From Torreya grandis (taxonomy: Eukaryota; Streptophyta; Pinopsida; Cupressales; Taxaceae): a DNA stretch of 64,000 nt. Below the pieces are notes generated by a model. The model did no database searches and was not told where the DNA came from. It was given only the letters and a program-made list of their open reading frames with translations. The stretch is from assembly GCA_037957365.1 (NCBI GenBank), contig JARHVA010000349.1, forward strand, positions 3,894,501 to 3,958,500. The letters run 5' to 3'. Shown here piece by piece: positions 61,741 to 64,000 of the stretch; within the stretch, counting starts at the first letter, position 1; each line of letters opens with the position of its first letter. A program made the translations under genes and the position numbers.

Positions 61741-61852
61741 ATAGTTTGAAATTGAATTTTTATGGGCCATCACCTTCCTTATTACTTCAAAACATATTCC
61801 TTATACTCACTATTTTGATCTTCATGGGACCCACTATTTAAATGCCAACAAC

Positions 61853-62260
61853 TATCCCATGACCCTAAAGTTGATGTCTGCAGACTCGTCATGAATTCCT
61901 TTGGGATATTTTCCTTGGATCTTTTCCAGAACAATCTTCTGTGGACTTATCTTCTTTTGAAACTTTTCCTAAAATAAATCCTTTGAGATTTTACCTTTGA
62001 CCATTTCTATGGATAATTTTCCCAAAATAAATCCTTTGTTTACATTAATTTCTTTGGGCTATCAAATGACCTTACAGCTTTTGAGAATGGACCATTTGGT
62101 TATTTGAAATGTTCCTTCAGGTTTCTTGAAGTGGACCTTCAAAACTCTAGAATTACCCTTTTGGTTTATTGTAAACAACCCTTTGAATTTTTGTTTGGCA
62201 CCTTTTGGCCTTCTTGTAAATGTTCTTTAGATAAACTGGATTACCTTTTAAAAAAACTAA
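61853..62260. other. Unassigned stretch with partly repetitive wording
   Basis: No gene recognised. CCAAAATAAATCCTTTG-like wording occurs twice (about 61970 and 62024), and CCTTCAGG / GTGGACC words recur, suggesting an eroded tandem array that continues into 62265-62530. Confidence 0.35.
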
Positions 62261-62264
62261 AATG

Positions 62265-62530
62265 CCTTTTAGAAAAGTTATTTCAGACAAAATTTATGAA
62301 ACAATTCCTTCAAAAAAGTTGAAAATTACCCTTCAGAAAAGTTTTTTTAGACAAAATGTCTGAAACAATTCCTTCTAAAAATTTGAAAATTTCCCTTTCA
62401 AGAAAATTGTTTCAAACAAAATGTCTAAAACAATTCCTTCAGAAAGATTGAAGTGGACCATTTCCTGAAAGAAAAATACCCTTTGAAAAAATTGTTTTGG
62501 ACAAAATGTTCAAAATAATTCTTGAAACTT
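62265..62530. repeat. Eroded tandem repeat, about 65-bp unit, four units
   Basis: The core GACAAAATGTCTGAAACAAT recurs, diverged, from about 62286, 62350, 62415 and 62500 (spacings 64, 65 and 85). Each is followed by TTCCTTC and a GTTGAAAATTACCC-like stretch in the first units. Confidence 0.75.
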
Positions 62531-62879
62531 AAATAAAAAACTCAAAGATAAAACCTCTAAAAGGATGAACACTTAGTTAAAAATCAAAAGACTTGAAATG
62601 ATTACTATGCAAAGGCTTAGCAAAAGACCAAAACCAAACTTTCTAAAAGAATTAGACTCGTACATTTGTTGTGGGCTTGTATAGAACACTTCTTCTGAAT
62701 GAAACCTGCATACTAGACCTAACCAAAGGTATAGACGTAGATGGATAAGTTTTCAAATAAGGGTGCCCAATTTTGTCTTGAAGGGCCAAATTTTGGTCAA
62801 TAGTAACTAGTTATGGAATAGGTAGAGGATACTCATATGGGAGGCCCTAAACTATATCCACTTTATTTACATGTATATA

Positions 62880-63235
62880 TTTAATATATCTATGTATGGT
62901 GGATAGAATGGCTCAACTATGTTATATCCAAGGCCTACCTAATAAAATTTTGAATGTTCTTGTATTATGAATAACTAAGAATTTGGTGGCCACATGTGCT
63001 AGCCCCACCTATAATGGGAGTATAATCTCCCTAATGGAGATCTAGGCATGGCCAATAAAATCATGTATAAGCTATATTTTTTTATAGAAATATCCTTGTT
63101 TAAATAACCCAAGTGATTTAGAAGTGTGATAATACACATGTTGATGCTTGACCCATTGTCTACCATGACACTCTGAATAGGATTATGATCAATGTAAGTT
63201 CATACAAAGAGTGCATATAAATTTAAATCATCATC
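62880..63235 (-). pseudogene. Aspartic protease of the right-edge Ty3/gypsy fragment
   Basis: Minus reads IDHNPIQSVMVDNGSSINMC (63200-63145) with the catalytic D-N-G of this protease family kept, then LNHLGYLNKDIS and, with frame changes, PRSPLGRLYSHYRWG and a GLGYNIVEPF-like place where relatives read YNILLGRPW. A stop lies upstream of the motif. Confidence 0.75.
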
Positions 63236-64000
63236 AATAATCTCTTACTCTAAGAAAGTGATGAGATTTCTAGATAGTACTATAGTATGAAACACATCAA
63301 TGATATTATTTGGGGATGTGTTTCCTATACATTAGTGTGTTAAGATGATGGTGGAGGATGTACTTGATATGGATAATGAACACCTGAAGTGCCTACTATC
63401 TCATTAGTTATATGTTTTGGAAATAAACCTAAAAATATTTTTAATGTTTTTTTCTTTTTTTGGTTGTACTTTAGGTGCCTTTGTAGGTGTTTAGACATCA
63501 ATGATATTAGAATCTATAAAATAATGTATATTATGTCTCAAAATGATGCATCTATTTATAGTATGTATTGGTGCCCCATGATAGTTGTAGAATGCATTGG
63601 AATCATAACTCTTTAGAAGAGGCCTATTCATATCAACCTATTTAATTAGAGGGAGAGATATGGAATTTCATTCTAAGAGCTTTATAAAACACGTGTTGGT
63701 GATTCTATAATATTTATTAAAATTCTCCTTAGAGGAGATGATAAAACCATGTGAGGAGGTGGTTCTTAAGCTACATTAATTGTTATCTTTTGACCACTCT
63801 TATTTTCAATGGGCCTCACTTTTTATAGGAGCTTATTGGAACTCTTATTAATTAAATCTAATATAGTTGTCTATTTTAACTTCAACATAGATAGAAGCTT
63901 GACTTCCATTTATTTCAATATATGGTATACATCTATGAATGATGGAATTTTCTTGAATAATATAGCCTCATGTAATGTTGATATAGACTCTGCTTGAATA
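63236..64000 (-). pseudogene. gag-side sequence of the right-edge fragment
   Basis: Little can be read with confidence. Short pieces precede the protease in the expected direction (for example LINIIESPTRVL near 63700). No capsid block or zinc knuckle is seen. A 75-codon plus frame (63389-63616) is a chance frame. Confidence 0.35.

Larger units (their letters stand above)
55690..61850 (-). mobile_element. Ty3/gypsy LTR element with an additional RNase H, truncated in integrase
   Basis: On minus: 5' LTR (about 61740-60784), primer-site-like sequence, gag start at 60621, protease, an RNase-H-like domain, RT, the regular RNase H, and the start of integrase ending at 55690. The 3' half of integrase and the 3' LTR are missing at the junction with the neighbouring LTR. 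RT to RNase H is intact for 292 codons, so decay is lighter than in its neighbours. Confidence 0.85.
62830..64000 (-). mobile_element. Ty3/gypsy gag-protease fragment running off the right edge
   Basis: Minus strand: gag-like sequence from the window edge to about 63230, then a protease with MVDNGSSIN, losing homology near 62830 before any RT. The element enters from the right and is truncated on the left. Confidence 0.7.

Noticed and set aside
62265..62530. CRISPR-like array
   Set aside because: Units are adjacent and diverged with no unique spacers, and the genome is clearly a plant's.
61853..62830. Second LTR of the minus-strand element at 55.7-61.8 kb
   Set aside because: No block repeated from 60784-61740 was seen here or left of 55690.

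Overview
This window reads as intergenic, repeat-packed DNA from a large plant nuclear genome, most likely a gymnosperm (conifer or relative). The pointers are strong AT richness, visibly rare CpG, very long dinucleotide microsatellites, and wall-to-wall decayed LTR retrotransposons whose reverse transcriptase, integrase and gag readings resemble plant Ty3/gypsy and L1 families. The genus is inference. I see no convincing host gene, no tRNA or rRNA, no CRISPR array and no bacterial-style operon. Almost every coding feature is a broken retroelement gene.

Layout, left to right. 1-4658 (minus): Ty3/gypsy gag-pol remnant cut by the window edge. 7735-12550: a polypurine tract plus LTR-like repeat (family A) followed directly by a long unclassified repeat (family B) with an internal tandem duplication. 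14588-23074 (minus): an LTR element with both LTRs and a 5-bp target duplication (CTTTC). It carries a gag zinc-knuckle, a G-patch-like segment and no recognisable pol. It contains a giant (TG)n(AC)n palindromic microsatellite and a 1.6-kb non-LTR insertion flanked by about 15-bp duplications. 23080-29900: AT-rich filler with microsatellites, a G-rich tract and a C16 tract. 29948-36058: a second family A copy, then a long L1-type LINE on minus with endonuclease, reverse transcriptase, zinc-binding region and RNase H. 36059-46780: three family B copies in tandem, the first interrupted by an LTR element (37470-40404, minus, target duplication ATGTG) that kept gag, protease and the tail of integrase but lost reverse transcriptase.

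47621-55690 (plus): a nearly complete Ty3/gypsy element with LTR, primer-binding site, gag, protease, RT, RNase H, integrase, polypurine tract and a 3' LTR. A 455-bp solo LTR (target duplication TTTAG) sits inside its RT, and a 1.04-kb CpG-retaining non-LTR insertion (17-bp duplication) sits inside its 3' LTR. 55690-about 61850 (minus): another Ty3/gypsy element, cut in integrase, with an extra RNase H between protease and RT and the longest intact frame of the window (292 codons). 62830-64000 (minus): a gag-protease piece of a further Ty3/gypsy element running off the right edge.

The nesting gives relative ages: family B is older than the gag-protease element in it; the 47.6-kb element is older than the solo LTR and the non-LTR insertion in it. 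Many in-frame stops stand where the family has glutamine, as expected from deamination at methylated CHG sites. Nothing here looks like a new defence or metabolic system. The most unusual items are the two elements lacking RT with clean target duplications, the extra RNase H upstream of RT, and the palindromic microsatellite.
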